Shown here: positions 36,301-63,844 of the stretch, piece by piece | Position numbering within the stretch: position 1 is the first letter of the stretch | Layout: every line of letters starts with the position of its first letter | From: Mesorhabditis belari | Lineage: Eukaryota; Nematoda; Chromadorea; Rhabditida; Rhabditidae | Direction: 5' to 3' | Assembly: GCA_958450365.1 (NCBI GenBank) | Contig: CAUEEP010000741.1 | Span: forward strand, 2,242,501 to 2,306,500 | DNA: 64,000 bases | Program-made: the position numbers and the translations under genes | The notes under the pieces: model-generated | Told to the model about the DNA's origin: nothing | The model's database searches: none | The model's input: only the letters and a program-made list of their open reading frames with translations

Positions 36301-37335
36301 CATCGAGAATCGAGTGCGTGAGAAAGCTTTTCTAAAATTGCTCAGAATTTATTTAGGGCTACGAAGCCGGACAATTTTTCCTAACTTATGAGGCGAATCG
36401 GCAAAAATGCAGGGATTCTGATGCATTTTGTCGAGATCTTAAAGCACTAGTAGATCGAGCAAGAAGAGACAGTTTTCATCGAACGGTAAGAGCAGTGCTT
36501 TGCTACAGAAAGTTTCTTTTTCTTCTAACACGCTTTAAACTTTCAGATCAACGTCACCTCGGTGTTCAACGAAATGTTCTCGATTCTCTGGAAACACCGA
36601 GTTCTCATCGATTCCTCGTTCACCTCGGTGATGCTCTCAATGATGGTTTGTTGAAATAGAAACACTATTCGTTGGATAGAATTATGAAAGAAGTTGAATT
36701 TGGCTTAGGCTTTGGCTTTGGCCTTGGCTTAGGCTTTGGCTTAGGCTTTGGCCTTGGTTTGGCTTAGGCTTTGGCTTTGGTTTTAGCTTAGCTTTGGCTT
36801 TGGCTTTTGCTTGGCTCAGGCTTAGGCTCAGGCTTAGGCTTTGGCTTTGGTTTTAGCTTGGCTTTGGCTTTGGCTTTGGCCACTAATCAATCGATAAACT
36901 AGAGAAAAACTTTTTTCAGTTCCAAAATTTTAACGATGTTGATCAATTTCACAGAAAAGATCAACAATTTTAACGATGCTGATCTTTTCTGTTTGATCAA
37001 TGTGCCAGAAAGCTTGCGATTGGCCACTTCCATAGAAACTCTTTATCTACAGAATATCTGGTGTCTATTGAAACCCAATGAAAGCCGATTGAAACCCAGA
37101 AGGCGCTCTGATCCTATCAATTTGTCAAAAAGAACTTGAACATATTGTGAAACCGATTGACTTTATCGATTAAATGATATTTTATCTAAAAAAAATTACA
37201 TTACTACACTTAGATAATAGTCGAAAAACAAATTTCTCTGTTCAGGTGCTCGAGGGAATCGGTCGAACTTTGGACCCGAAATTGGATCTTTTCGAATGTG
37301 CTAAACCCTATCTGCTGAATGTTTTTTTTGAATAG
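33330..37335 (+). CDS. ADCK2-like UbiB/ABC1-family kinase, C-terminal 288 aa (5' exons not found)
   Basis: Atypical protein-kinase-like ATPase of the mitochondrial coenzyme Q-associated UbiB family. Exons: 33330-33417, 33471-33602, 33666-33790, 35223-35353, 36240-36313, 36357-36485, 36547-36645, 37246-37335; all phases match. Seen in order: FEMVLRRQVDLRNEGRALQ (the QxDLRxEA-type helix), FVDNFIHGDLHPGNILIR (catalytic loop), VDESREPTLVLLDAG (the DFG-equivalent DAG), then the helical C-lobe, ending LLNVFFE. The KxGQ and Ala-rich loop region expected before 33330 is missing from what I can recognise. Either the 5' exons lie beyond transposon-filled DNA or the gene is truncated. The 63-bp intron 33603-33665 is in frame and has no stop. 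ADCK2 versus other ADCKs is judged from HGDLHPGN spacing and overall fit. Confidence 0.85.
33943..34780. mobile_element. 838-bp inverted-end element in ADCK2 intron 3
   Basis: Ends GGCAAAATTACCCGGACAAG and the complement CTTGTTCGGGTAATTTTGCC. Inside, a CCAAAACCAAAA array (34045-34142) is mirrored by a TTTTGGTTTTGG array (34380-34458), giving a potential foldback. The same terminal motif recurs near 25378, 31678 and 62010. Confidence 0.75.
34926..35165. repeat. 91-bp tandem repeat carrying a piece of the next ADCK2 exon
   Basis: Copies start at about 34926, 35017 and 35108 (TTGTCAGAACACGAAGCACA). The first two contain a 24-bp block identical to 35329-35352 of the coding exon, beginning GGAACCGACCCTGGTTCTTC; the third has lost it. 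Confidence 0.85.
35440..36230. other. tRNA-like fragments and short repeats in ADCK2 intron 4
   Basis: Minus-strand tRNA-like units at about 35455-35530 (GGTCAAGGGTTCAATC, B box) and 35865-35945 (GTGGCCGATTGGTGCAGTGG A box; CGGGTTCAATC B box) look like SINE heads. GGTCTAGGTC-type repeats occupy 36070-36150. Confidence 0.55.
36700..36885. repeat. GGCTTTGGCTTA array in ADCK2 intron 7
   Basis: Hexanucleotide-based GGCTTT/GGCTTA/GGCCTT repeats within the 600-bp last intron. Confidence 0.88.
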
Positions 37336-37586
37336 AAAAGCAAGCGTTAGTTAAAGTTTAAACATAGTTTATATTACATTGCATTGTTTAAAACTATTAC
37401 ATAGTTTAAAGTGTTTCTTTTTAAAGTTAAGTGCATAGATTTTATGAATTGTTGTACAATTTTTGGGTGAAGTTGTGATAGCATAATGTGAGGATTCCTT
37501 CGTTGTGAAAATTTGTGAATAAACATTTCCCAGAAGAAGTAAAACGCTTATAATAGCTTGCTAAAAGGCAAGTGAAAATACTTATA

Positions 37587-38618
37587 CAGGGTGACCAGAA
37601 ATAACGTTGATTTAAAGACTTAAAGACCTAAGGATCTAAAGATCTAAGGATCTAAAGATCTAAGGATCTAAAGATCTAAGGATCTAAGGACCTAAGGATC
37701 TAAGGACCTAAGGATCTAAGGATCTAAGGATCTAAGGATCTAAGGATCTAAGGATCTAAAGATCTAAGGATCTAAGGATCTAAGGATATAAGGATCTAAA
37801 GATCTAAGGATCTAAAGATTCAAAGATTTAAAAATCTAAAGACCTAAGGATCTAAACATCTAAAGTTTTAAAGATAAAGGGTGACCAGAAATAACGTTGC
37901 GGCCCAATTTAGCCTATTTTTTTTGAAAAATCCAAAAAGATTTTGTAACAGAAACAATTTTTTATTAACAACATGATATAAAGAGAGCATAAAATCTACT
38001 TTTCTTCCAAGTGGCCACCTTTGGCTCCGAGGCTCCAAGTGGCCACCTTTGGCGCCTCAAACGCTTGATTAAATTTTCGGCGATGGGCCGCAGCTCGGCC
38101 GGAGTGATTCGATCCCATTCCCTGGTCAACGATCGCTTAAGAGCCTCCAAACTTTTGTGGGGTTTTGCACAAGCCCTTGCCTTCAAAATTGACCAAACAC
38201 TGTAGTCCAATAGATCGCACGAATACGGAGGTCATTCCTGGGCCGAGATGAAATCCGGAAAGTTTGTCCTACACCAGTCCTGTGTGGATTTGGCTCGATG
38301 GAAGGAGCGGAGTCTTGTTATAAGGTCCAAAATCCGTTACCAAAATGCTGTTGAGCCCATGGAAGCAAAACATCCTCAAGAATCTTTTTTTGGTATACAT
38401 CCTTATTGATTTTTACCCCAGAATCGATGAAAATGAGAGGAGTTTTGCCGATTGCGCAGATTCCGGCCCATACCATGACCGATTTGGGATTTCGTCGGTG
38501 TTGAACAATCGCAGAGGTGCCTGGAGAGGACGTTGACCAAATCCGATCGTTTTGGTGGTTGTAGCTTTGCTCATTTTAGGCTGCCGAAAATCCCGCAACG
38601 TTATTTCTGGTCACCCTG
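37587..38618 (-). mobile_element. Tc1-type element with an internal 9-bp array
   Basis: Outer ends CAGGGTGACCAGAAATAACG and its complement, flanked by TA. A second copy of the left end (GGGTGACCAGAAATAACGTT) lies inside at about 37880, after a GGATCTAAA/GGATCTAAG array (37614-37876). A broken minus-strand transposase follows (38598-37965). Confidence 0.85.
37965..38598 (-). pseudogene. Tc1-like transposase remnant
   Basis: Frames include PLQAPLRLFNTDEIPNRSWY near the N-terminal side, QDSAPS (second catalytic Asp region) near 38300, and LLDYSVWSILKARACAKPHK near 38210, followed by SLEALKRSLTREWDRITP. Frameshifts and an in-frame stop before QDSAPS show it is inactive. Confidence 0.8.
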
Positions 38619-38619
38619 T

Positions 38620-39730
38620 AATACCTTGCTAAAAAGCAAGCTAAAACGCTTATAATACCTTGCTAAAAAGCAAGCTAAAACGCTTAAAACGTTGCTTAAA
38701 ATGCTTAAAAAGCAGAAAGCAAAGTGAAACGCGAAAAAAGTTGCTTAGAATTTGCTAAAACCCAATTGATTTAACAGTAGGAATTGTGTTTTCAGCAAAA
38801 AAAAAAACACAACTTTCATTTCTCTATTTTCACAAAGTTGTTTATCAGAAATTGCTTCCCCTTTTTTCTGTTGCTCTTTAAAGTGCAAACATTTCTCTCC
38901 TTTTCTTCTTTTTCTTCTTTTTCCTCGTCGAAAACAACACAAGAAATCTAGACGCTGAATTCATTTGAGAAGAGTTTCGCAAGAAATTTTTGTTCAAACT
39001 TTTACCAAACTTTTACCAAACTCAAATTAGATTCACACAAATAAGTTTATATTTGACAGATTTTATAATTAGAATGACAGGAGAATGACCTTGAAATCGA
39101 GACGGTTCGAGTGGAAAGAAAAAACTGAAAACTGAAATTGTCGGCGAAAAGTTTACAACTTAAAAACGATGTTGTAAAGTGGGTGAAAGACGGAAAGTGA
39201 AGCGAAAATTGATACAAATTGAATAGAAATGGAAAACACAACAAACTCTTCTAACAGAAAAGATTTTAAAGGAAGCTTAAAAGAAAGTTGATAGGGTTAG
39301 AGGTTTGACTCTTGAAAACATTCAATTCAACATTCAGTTCAATAGAATTTCCTCAAAATACGGATTCAGTTGAATTGAATTGAAAATTTGGGTTAAATTT
39401 GGGTTATTTTAAACTCAACAATAACAAGCCAATCTTTTCTATTAAAAAAAACAAATGGAATTCTTTGGGATGGCAAAAATCCCCTTTTCCGACAGCTTCT
39501 TCATTCTTACAATGCAAAATAATCATCTAGAAACTAGAAAAAGTACCAGGTGTGAGCGTTTGTCAGAGCACAAAGTACAACGAACCATTCAATGCTCAAG
39601 CAAAAGCTTCATTCTTTATAGAAGAACTGATTTTAGAAGAACTAAAGAACTAAAGAACTGAAAAACTAATTTTGTTCTTATGTACTTTATACTAAAAACT
39701 GCAATTACTCCTTTTATTCATTTGGCTTTC
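38620..39730. other. AT-rich intergenic DNA
   Basis: Short repeat AAAGCAAGCTAAAACGCTTA near 38625-38700; TTGTCAGAGCACAAAGTACA near 39562 is related to the 91-bp repeat unit at 34926. No gene. Confidence 0.45.
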
Positions 39731-39731
39731 C

Positions 39732-40031
39732 TACCGTAAATACTCTAATAGAACGCCACCCTCATAATGACGGTGCGGAGTGTTGCGTAGTCTAGCTTTG
39801 AACGTCCCGTTCTCCGCACTATTTTAAGCTTTAGTTTGCGCTTGGGTGTCAAACGATAGCCCTTAAAATCTAGTATTTTTTGGAACTAAAATTGTAGTTG
39901 AGAACAATCAAGGGGCTGAGAAAATAATGAGTTTCTAAAAAGAAGTTAGACGGAGGACTAGATGAGAAAGTGGCGTTCTATTAGAGTTGAGTCTGTTATT
40001 TACCTACTATTAGTGTCTATTATTTACGGTA
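39732..40031. mobile_element. MITE family B, copy 4
   Basis: TACCGTAAATACTCTAATAG at the left; the right end carries TATTATTTACGGTA. Confidence 0.75.
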
Positions 40032-41480
40032 GATATACAATTAGCAAGTATCTAATTGACTTTCACTTCATTCGAATAACTTTGAGCCACTTTGAGTCAG
40101 AGTGTTCACTAGACTGTGTTTATCTCAAATAATGCGATTATAAAGCGTTCATACGGCAAAGAAATGCAAATTTTCTTCTTTAATTACATTTAAGTCAAAG
40201 ATCGCTTTGAAACACGCTAAAAATTTTGTAGTTTGTAGTTGGTTTCTAGTTAGTTTCTAGTTTGTTTTTAGTTTCTAAATGTTTACTTTCAAGCTTTGAC
40301 TTTTTTTTTTTCAATTCAACAGCTCTAATAGACAACTAGTTTTTAAAAACAAAAACAACTAAAAAGCAATTAATTTTCCATCATTTTTATTTTTTAGAAG
40401 TCAAATATAGAAAAAAAAACTGTCCTATTGTTCTTTCTCTTTCTCTTTCTGCTTCTTCTTCTTCTTTCTTTCCGTTCTTATCCAAAATACAAACATTATT
40501 TAACCGAGCGACTGAATAAAACATAAAAAAACACAAAAAGATTATGCTAAAACAAAGCAAAAGCTTACTATTAAGTTACATATCGATTTGAAAAATTGAA
40601 ACAAAAATGAAAGTGCTTGCAAAATAATCATGTCCACCTTTATATACGCAAGCAAAAAGATAGTGCATTTTAGTGCATTTTAGAATGTCATTATCCAACA
40701 ATTATTTGATCAATTTATTTGGATAAAGAATTACTTGCTTATCCATTTATATCCATCCATATCCATCCATATCCATCCATATCCATCCGTATCCAAATAA
40801 TGATTTGTTCAAGATCAACACACCCTCACAAAACCTGTACTTCAACCGTTAAGATATCCACCAAGTTAACCACAATCTTTCCACCATAACTCTATTTCCC
40901 TACTTCCATAACTATTTCCCTTCTTCCATAACTCTATTTCCCTTCTTCCATAACTCTATTTCCCTTCTTCCATAACTCTATTTCCCTTCTCACCCAAATC
41001 ACTTACATGTGATCAACATCTGACATACTGTCTGTGGTTGGTGGTCCCCGAAATGCCTCTAAAAATGTGTTCAGACTGATGGGGAGGGGTTGAGGGGAGG
41101 CATTGAGCGGTATGGAGGGACGGGTGTTCGATGGGAAACAGTGATGAAAGAGAATAAAAGAGAAGAGAGAAAAGAGAAAAGAGAAAAGAGAAAGAGGAGA
41201 AAAAGAGGAAAGGCTTTGCCGGGCCACTCTCTCCTCTCTCACAATTCCCTATTTCTCTTCCGCAAAGACAAGTGTGTGTGCGCGGTCGCGTCGCGTCTCA
41301 ACAGATCGATTCTCAGTCGTTGTGTGTGCGGGGTTCTTCGGCTGGCTTGTGCCTCTCGTTCGCCTCCTTCGAGCCTCAACCTCCTTTCCTTTCCTCACTC
41401 CATCCCGGATCTTTTCCTGAGTTGGGAAAGCTTCTCCTCCATCAACATTCCTTCCCAACTGGCAGCTCTTCGCGCTTCAT
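40032..41480. promoter_or_regulatory. upstream region of the HIPK gene
   Basis: AT-rich DNA, then a 10-bp CATATCCATC array (40745-40795), a 22-bp ATAACTCTATTTCCCTTCTT array (40885-40990), a purine-rich GAGAAAAGAGAAAAGA run (41155-41215), and a more GC-rich stretch leading into exon 1. A TTTAG at 41480-41484 just before the start codon may be a spliced-leader acceptor; it is also the in-frame stop that limits the reading frame upstream. Confidence 0.45.
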
Positions 41481-41496
41481 TTAGCGAGAGCAGCCG

Positions 41497-57761
<16,265 letters not shown>

Positions 57762-58480
57762 TTCGATGAGAGGGTTGAATGAATCGATCAATCCGATCAA
57801 TCCGATCAATCTACAGTTTCCCCTCCTCAACAATTCCTATCCACAATGATTCCCCATTTTGTTTGGCTCGTTTTTCTCCCCATTTCTACCACTTCGCAAT
57901 CCCGTTTTCATTTCTCCAAACTTCTTGAGTTTATCTCGAAAATCTCACTCCCGAGAACTTTGCTTTACCAGCGATTTTGTGGTTTCCCATTTTCTGAATC
58001 ATTAGGATTTAGAAATTTCTCTGTTTTACTTGTAAATTTTCTTTTAACCATACCATATAGTAGTAATGATTTTATCTTGAAATCATTTTTCATTGAAATC
58101 ATTCATTTCATTCTACTCCTTAATACAAATGAAGACATTCTCTCTCTCTTGTAGTTATTCCGGCTAACAGGTGCCTCTCTCTGTGTTTTGATAGGAATTT
58201 TAGAATTTGTTTGGTAATTTTTTGGTAATTGCTTGGGGAAATGTGGAAGTTTGTTGAAATTGTTGAATTTGTTGTTGAATCATCATTGCAGAATTTCACA
58301 CAACTTCTACAGCATCCAGCTTTTCTGGGGTTATTTTTGAGTACTGTATGGGAGATGTTTAAACTATTCGATTGATTAGTGCGTTTCTGAAATTCCGAGC
58401 TTTAGCCGTAATCCCGAGGTTTAGCCTTCGCCGACTACAGTACTTTCCCCATTTTTAGATTGATTGATGTTTCTCCCGTA
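57762..58480. other. HIPK 3' UTR and downstream DNA
   Basis: T-rich, no new exon recognised. CTAATCCGATCAATCCGATC-like repeats follow the stop. No AATAAA is obvious before 58824, so the UTR end is not fixed. Confidence 0.45.
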
Positions 58481-58489
58481 ATCTTACCA

Positions 58490-58797
58490 ATTGTCGGCCA
58501 AGCACCGTACAATTCTGATTGTCGGCCAAGCACCGTACAATTCGGATTGTCGGCCAAGTACTGTACAATTTGGATTGTCGGCCAAGCACCGTACAATTCG
58601 GATTATCGGCCAAGCACCGTACAATTCGGATTGTCGGCCAAGTACCTTACAATTCGGATTGTCGGCCAAGCACCGTACAATTCGGATTATCGGCCAAGCA
58701 CCGTACAATTCGGATTGTCGGCCAAGTACCGTACAATTCGGATTATCGGTCAAGCACCGTACAATTCAGATTGTCGGCCAAGCACCGTACAATTCGA
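58490..58797. repeat. 28-bp tandem array, open in all three forward frames
   Basis: Eleven copies of ATTCGGATTGTCGGCCAAGC plus ACCGTACA. Because 28 is not a multiple of 3 and the unit has no stop in any forward phase, all forward frames and one reverse frame stay open for about 90-150 codons, each with a 28-residue period. No start context or conserved flanks suggest translation. Confidence 0.93.
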
Positions 58798-58799
58798 AG

Positions 58800-59300
58800 G
58801 GGCACTTTTTCGAAAACAATCACTCAATAAAAACTCAATCCAAAACTCTTCCCATACAGTACTTTTTTCTATTCTATTCATCCATATGCGTGTGTACTTC
58901 TTTAGCTCCTTTTTTTGACTAATTTGACTAATTACCAATTTTAATAGTAAAACCGGTATATTTTACATAGTTTCTCTTTCTCCTTATCGATTCCTGTGTT
59001 CGATTTTTGTTCATTTTTTTGGCGATTCTAGATAATATGGATAAAGTACTGTTATATCTCAATTCTATACTATCAGCTATAGCTTTAAGTACGGGAAAAG
59101 CAGATATAACTGTAAAGTATCCATTTTTCTCGTTAACCCTATTCCCTTTTCTTTAAAAGATGATTCTCGTCAAAAAAATGGAAATGTTTTCTGTGAAAAT
59201 ACTTGAGACTGTGCTATTACCCAATTTTGCGGGATCTGAACAAGATTTCTGTAGGTTACGGTAGTAGAGTCTAGCTTACAGTAGGATTGCATGCAGTACT
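58800..59300. other. AT-rich non-coding DNA
   Basis: An AATAAA at 58826 might end the HIPK 3' UTR. Nothing else recognised. Confidence 0.4.
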
Positions 59301-59307
59301 AAATAGG

Positions 59308-59775
59308 TACTGTACTTTGGAGGTACTGTACTTTGGAGGTACTGTACTTTGGAGGTACTGTACTTTGGAGGTACTGTACTTTGGAGGTACTGTACTTTGG
59401 AGGTACTGTACTTTGGAGGTACTGTACTTTGGAGGTACTGTACTTTGGAGGTAACTGTACTGTAACTGTATTTGGGCCTAAAAGTAACTATACTTTGGCT
59501 CAAATAGTACTGTACTTTGACCCAAAAAGTAACTGTAATTTGGCCTCGAAAATAATTGTACTAAAGAGGTACTGTACTTTGGCTCAAATAGTACTGTACT
59601 TTGGCCCAAATAGTAACAGTACTTTGACCCAGAAAGTAACTGTACTTTAAGCTCAAAAGTAACTGTACTTTGGCCAAAAGTAACTGTACTTTGGCCTAGA
59701 AAATAACTGTACTTTGGCTCAAATAGTACTGTACTTTGGCCTAGAAAGTAACTGTACTTTGGCTCTAAATCTTAC
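59308..59775. repeat. 16-bp GGAGGTACTGTACTTT array with degenerate extension
   Basis: About nine perfect copies to 59455, then a looser CTGTACTTTGGCTCAAATAG-type array. The same GTAC core is shared, so the second half may be an older part of one array. Confidence 0.9.
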
Positions 59776-59937
59776 TGTAAGTTTAAAGCGTAAGCCTTAC
59801 TCTTGTACTAAGAAGGAATTTCTTAATGCGAAGCTAAAAGATTTGCAGGCTATTGGCTAAAAACTTCTTCTGTAAGCTAAAGACTTTTCACTTCAATAAA
59901 GCATTTAAAAGCATTCAGCTAAATGCTTTTTTGGTCA

Positions 59938-60030
59938 ATTTATCAACCTACAGTATGCTTTGAAGGGGAATTTATCAACCTACAGTATGCTTTGAAGGGG
60001 AATTTATCAACCTACAGTATGCTTTAAATC
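59938..60030. repeat. 32-bp direct repeat, three copies
   Basis: TTTATCAACCTACAGTATGC followed by TTTGAAGGGGAA, three times. Confidence 0.9.
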
Positions 60031-60811
60031 TCGTTCAGTTTCCCTATTCACTTTCCCCTTAAACTTTGTTGTAAAAACGATAAAACCACATAAAAAAAAT
60101 GGGTATTCTTGTAGCGTGTCGCTTCTTTTTTTTCGTTCTTTTTCTCTACAAAAACCCGGGATTATGGTAGGAAAATGTAAACAAAATCACCGAAAAAAAA
60201 ACCCTATTTTTTGGGTTTTAAAATGAATTTCTTTGTTCATTAGTGGATAGCTTTTTAAACAAAAAAAAAATTGATGATTTCCCCATCTCCTACTGGTTTA
60301 TTTTTGGCCCAAACCCTTTTTTTGTTTGTTTAGATTTCTTTCTTTCAAATGAAATTCAAATGGTGATTCCAAAAAAAGGATTCTGATTCATTTGTGAATT
60401 CGTTTTGTGACTTTTTCAATTCGCAAAATTCTCTTTTCTAAAACGATCCATTTCTTCTTTCGCTCTTTGTTGTGTGGATTTTGGTGGATAAAGAAGCTTG
60501 TTGTAAACGATTTTTTCGAATACAAAATAGAAAATAGAAACAGAATACAACACTAATATTCGATTGTTTAAAAAGCTCTGAAAAATGCTCTGAAAAATGC
60601 TCTGAAAAACGTAACGTAATCGATCGAAAAGAAAATAATGTTCTTCTTTAGAAAATTCTAGATCTCTTTAGAAAACTCTAGAAGACTATATTGTAATTGT
60701 GCTACTTAAAATAGAAAATAAAAAAGTCAACTTGAGTGGCACTATTAGAATTCTTAGAATGAAATCAAATCAAGAGCATTAAAGCCTAATCGCCTAAAAC
60801 TTTACTTTTAG
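60031..60811. other. AT-rich DNA with a partial SINE body
   Basis: At 60650-60750 a fragment matching the body of the 61160-61405 SINE (TAGAAAACTCTAGAAGAC, GTGCTACTTAAAATAG). No exon found before 60812. Confidence 0.5.
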
Positions 60812-61581
60812 ACTCCTCGCAATCTGCCCAAGTTGGATCGTGCAAGAGGTTGAACAACTCTTTCCAAATAACATTCAAATCGTTTAGACGCGATTATGTG
60901 ACTTTGATGAACCGGAATACAGCTGACAATTGCACTAAGAAGAAATCGAGTAAGGCATGTTTAAATCTACGATATAGGCTGGCGTACAATTATCGAAGCT
61001 CGGTGTTTTTTTCGACTGTAACTCAATTCCCTATTATTCAATTCTTCTAATTTCATATTTCTATGAAACTTCAGGCTAATTTGCAACTTTGGGAATTGAA
61101 AAAAAAATTGGGAATTGATTTACAGTCGAAAAACTCGAGTTTCCATAATTGTGCACCAAAAGAGCAACGTCTCTTTGTCTGTACTGGCATTTTCACGGCT
61201 TTGTTTTGAACAATAAAGCTAAAACTTCTTTAGAAAACTTTAGACTATATTGTAATTGTGCTATTTAAAAGAAAAAATAAAAAAAAGTCAACTTGAGTGG
61301 CACTACGGGGGGTCGAACTCGAGTCGCGCGGGTCGTAGACAAGCGCTCTGCCGACCGCTCCACGGCGACGCTAGCCCCTAACATTTATCGGCTTTTTTGG
61401 GTACAAAAAGCAAAGCTTTTAAGCAAAGCAAAGCTTAATTGTAGGGATAATTATACGAATAATCTGTACAACATCTTAAGACAATTTGAATCATTTCTTG
61501 CCTTCAGGTGAAGAAACTCCATCAACTTTCTCCGATTTATCATCCATCTCCTACTTGGACACAAATTTGGAGTCACTGTGA
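60812..61581 (+). CDS. two terminal exons of an unidentified gene
   Basis: Exon 60812-60848 (TPRNLPKLDRARG) and exon 61508-61581 (EETPSTFSDLSSISYLDTNL, ending ESL and TGA) join in matching phase, with TTTTAG and CTTCAG acceptors and an AATAAA at 61634. Acidic, Ser-rich C terminus of unknown protein. Upstream exons were not found. The incoming phase is 0, the same as the outgoing phase of HIPK exon 20, so an alternative HIPK end is possible but unproven. Confidence 0.45.
61160..61405 (-). mobile_element. tRNA-derived SINE, minus strand
   Basis: Body AGAAGTTTTAGCTTTATTGT and tail AGACAAAGAGACG at the left; tRNA-like head with GAGTTCGACCCCCC and GTGGAGCGGTCGGCAGAGCG at the right. Sits inside the intron between the two orphan exons. 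Confidence 0.7.
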
Positions 61582-61633
61582 ACTGTCTGCTACATAGAAA
61601 CATCGACGTGTGTACATGAATATCTTAGGATAG

Positions 61634-61639
61634 AATAAA
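61634..61639 (+). terminator. poly(A) signal AATAAA
   Basis: 53 bases after the TGA at 61579-61581; supports a real plus-strand transcript end here. Confidence 0.5.
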
Positions 61640-62240
61640 TATCTTGCCTAATGTCAGCTTTTTGCTGTTAAATGAAGTTTCCAATTGATCAAAATTGGTA
61701 CTTTTTGAGGTCAATTGGAATGAAAATTTGTAAACCAATGATTTTCGAGGCCGGGGAATCCAAATTCAACATCAACTTTTCAAAGAAAACTCATAAGAAA
61801 TACATAGAAAGAAATAAGAAATAAATTTTCAATTCTCAGAATATTATCCATATATTGGGTTGATTGAATTGAAAACTGCGGGACTTTGAACTAAAATTTA
61901 TTCAACATAAAATCATGGGTTAAGAAATGAATAAATTTATACTATGGAGAAAATTCTACGGTTAAGTTGGCTGGTTACAACGGTTGCAAAGTTACAACGA
62001 AGAACTCTTGTCCGGGTAATTTTGCCCAACTCTGTATTTGTTCTATTCCACATAGAGTTGTCAAGTACTGTACAATGTGCTACTTGCTATTGGGTTGGTT
62101 TTCTGGTTTCTGGTTTCTTTGACATTGTGGCTCTTTTGAGAGCTTAAAAAGTGGTAAACTCTTAGCCAATTTAACCGTAAAACGGCTAGTTTTAAAGGGA
62201 AAATGTTCCGTTTTTCTGATATTTCAAAAAATCTCATTCT
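61640..62240. other. repeat-derived DNA
   Basis: Partial family D MITE end at about 61857-61920, then a segment (61925-62025) matching 34690-34780: ATGGAGAAAATTCTACGGTT and CTTGTCCGGGTAATTTTGCC. No gene. Confidence 0.5.
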
Positions 62241-62243
62241 ATT

Positions 62244-62796
62244 AGGTTGGTCAATTGAAAACTGCGGGGCTTTGAACTAAAATTTGTTCAACATAAAAGC
62301 ATCAATTCATTCCAAATAATTTCCATTATTATTGACGACTTCTGCCCATTTTACAGGCAATTTGCGGATTCCTCTTTCGTAGTAGGATTTTGGTTTGTGT
62401 GTGAGACAGGTGTGAGACTCAAAAATGGAGGACTGGAGATTGGAGGCTGGAGATCCCAGTTTGAGCACTTTCTTCAAAAGAAACCCATTTTGGTGTCAAT
62501 AGAAAAGTTGTAGAGAATAAAAAATGAGGCTTATAGCCAAATTTCCAGAAAGATACACTTGGTAGTTTCGCTTAAAATGCAAGCTTTGTGAAAATTTGCA
62601 TTGGCATTCGAAAATTGGCCATTTCTTGAAAACCAGTGTTTGAATCTTTCTGAAAATTTGGATATAAGCTTGATTTTTGATTCTCTACAACTTTTCTATT
62701 GACACCAAAGTGGGTTTCTTTTGAAGAAAGTGCTCAAACTATGACAATAGCCCATATGACAATAGCCCGCAGTTTTCAATTCACCAACCCAATAAA
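62244..62796. mobile_element. mariner-like MITE family D, copy 2
   Basis: Left TTAGGTTGGTCAATTGAAAA, right TTTTCAATTCACCAACCCAA. Same interior as 23095-23670. Confidence 0.85.
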
Positions 62797-62939
62797 TTCA
62801 ACGCTTTTCAAGCCGAATGAAAATAAATTCTACATTTTTCAAACAAATCCGGCTAGGATACGAGCAAAATACGTAGATTTCCAACGGCAAACGAATCGAA
62901 TCGACCAATCCCTCAAATAATCATGGATCATGCTTTAGA

Positions 62940-63663
62940 TCATGGGCGAGCCGCGTTTCGATCAGCCAAGATCTTGCTTCTCAAGTCGAAAGAAGCCATT
63001 TTTGAGAATATCTTGACGATGGACGAGAAGTGGATTCACTTCGATAACATTTATCGAAAAAGACAATGACTCAGCAAAGGTTAAATGCCAATTTTAACCC
63101 TAAATCCGGATTATCATGGGCACAAAGTGATGTTGTCTTGCTGATGGAACGGGTTGTTTATTTCGAAGTATTAAAACCCGGAAAAACAATTGATTCGCCT
63201 TTATTTATTCAATAGCTCAAGAAGATTGACCAAATTTTTGCGTCGAAAGGGTTTAAATCCCACGACTGTCAATTTTCTACAAGCTCACACGGCGAAAGCT
63301 TCTTGTATGGAGTTAGAGGAATTAGGATAGACGGGCTTACCATCTTAGGATGGAAGGCTATATAGTCCAAACTTATCATCATCAGATTTTCACCTCTTCA
63401 GATCGATGCAACATTTTCTTGCGAATTGTCAGTTTAAGAATGAGCAAGAAGTCGAAATTTGGGCGACCGACTACTTTCAATTACAGAATCAAGAGTTCTT
63501 CATAAATAAAGCTTCACAAAGCGATCCGCAATCTAAAGCAACGTTGGAGGGATTTTATAGAAAACGATGATGCTTATTCTTTGAAATAAATCGTTCCCTA
63601 AAGGAATGATGATTAAATTTAATGTTTGCAAAAACTGGAAATTTCTTTTGCATCAACCTAGTA
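62940..63663 (+). pseudogene. 5'-truncated mariner transposase copy
   Basis: Homologous to the second half of the copy at 27863-29095: NILTMDEKWIHFDNI near 63020 and the trailing FHLFRSMQHFLANCQFKNEQ near 63400. Several stops and frameshifts. Right end AAATTTCTTTTGCATCAACC TA near 63640-63660. Left end missing, replaced by the MITE at 62244-62796. Confidence 0.85.
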
Positions 63664-63844
63664 CCGAACGTGATAAACTATAACTGAAATTGAAGCAACT
63701 TTAAGCTATTTTTTAGCGCATCCTTTAGAAAAACTCTCTAGAAAACATTTGGATAAATAAAATGACCCAAAATTCAATATTTCGAGATTCTAGGACATTT
63801 GATTTGACATAGAAAAATGAGCAGATTTTCTCCATACTTCAATC

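Noticed and set aside
41003..41242. Minus-strand frame rich in Ser, Phe and Leu and the plus-strand Arg/Lys/Glu-rich frame at 41090-41605
   Set aside because: Both come from the GAGAAAAGAGAAAAG purine run; the real HIPK start lies in another frame at 41497.
58460..58922. Overlapping plus- and minus-strand frames of 90-150 codons
   Set aside because: All are produced by the 28-bp array, as explained in the findings; no gene called.
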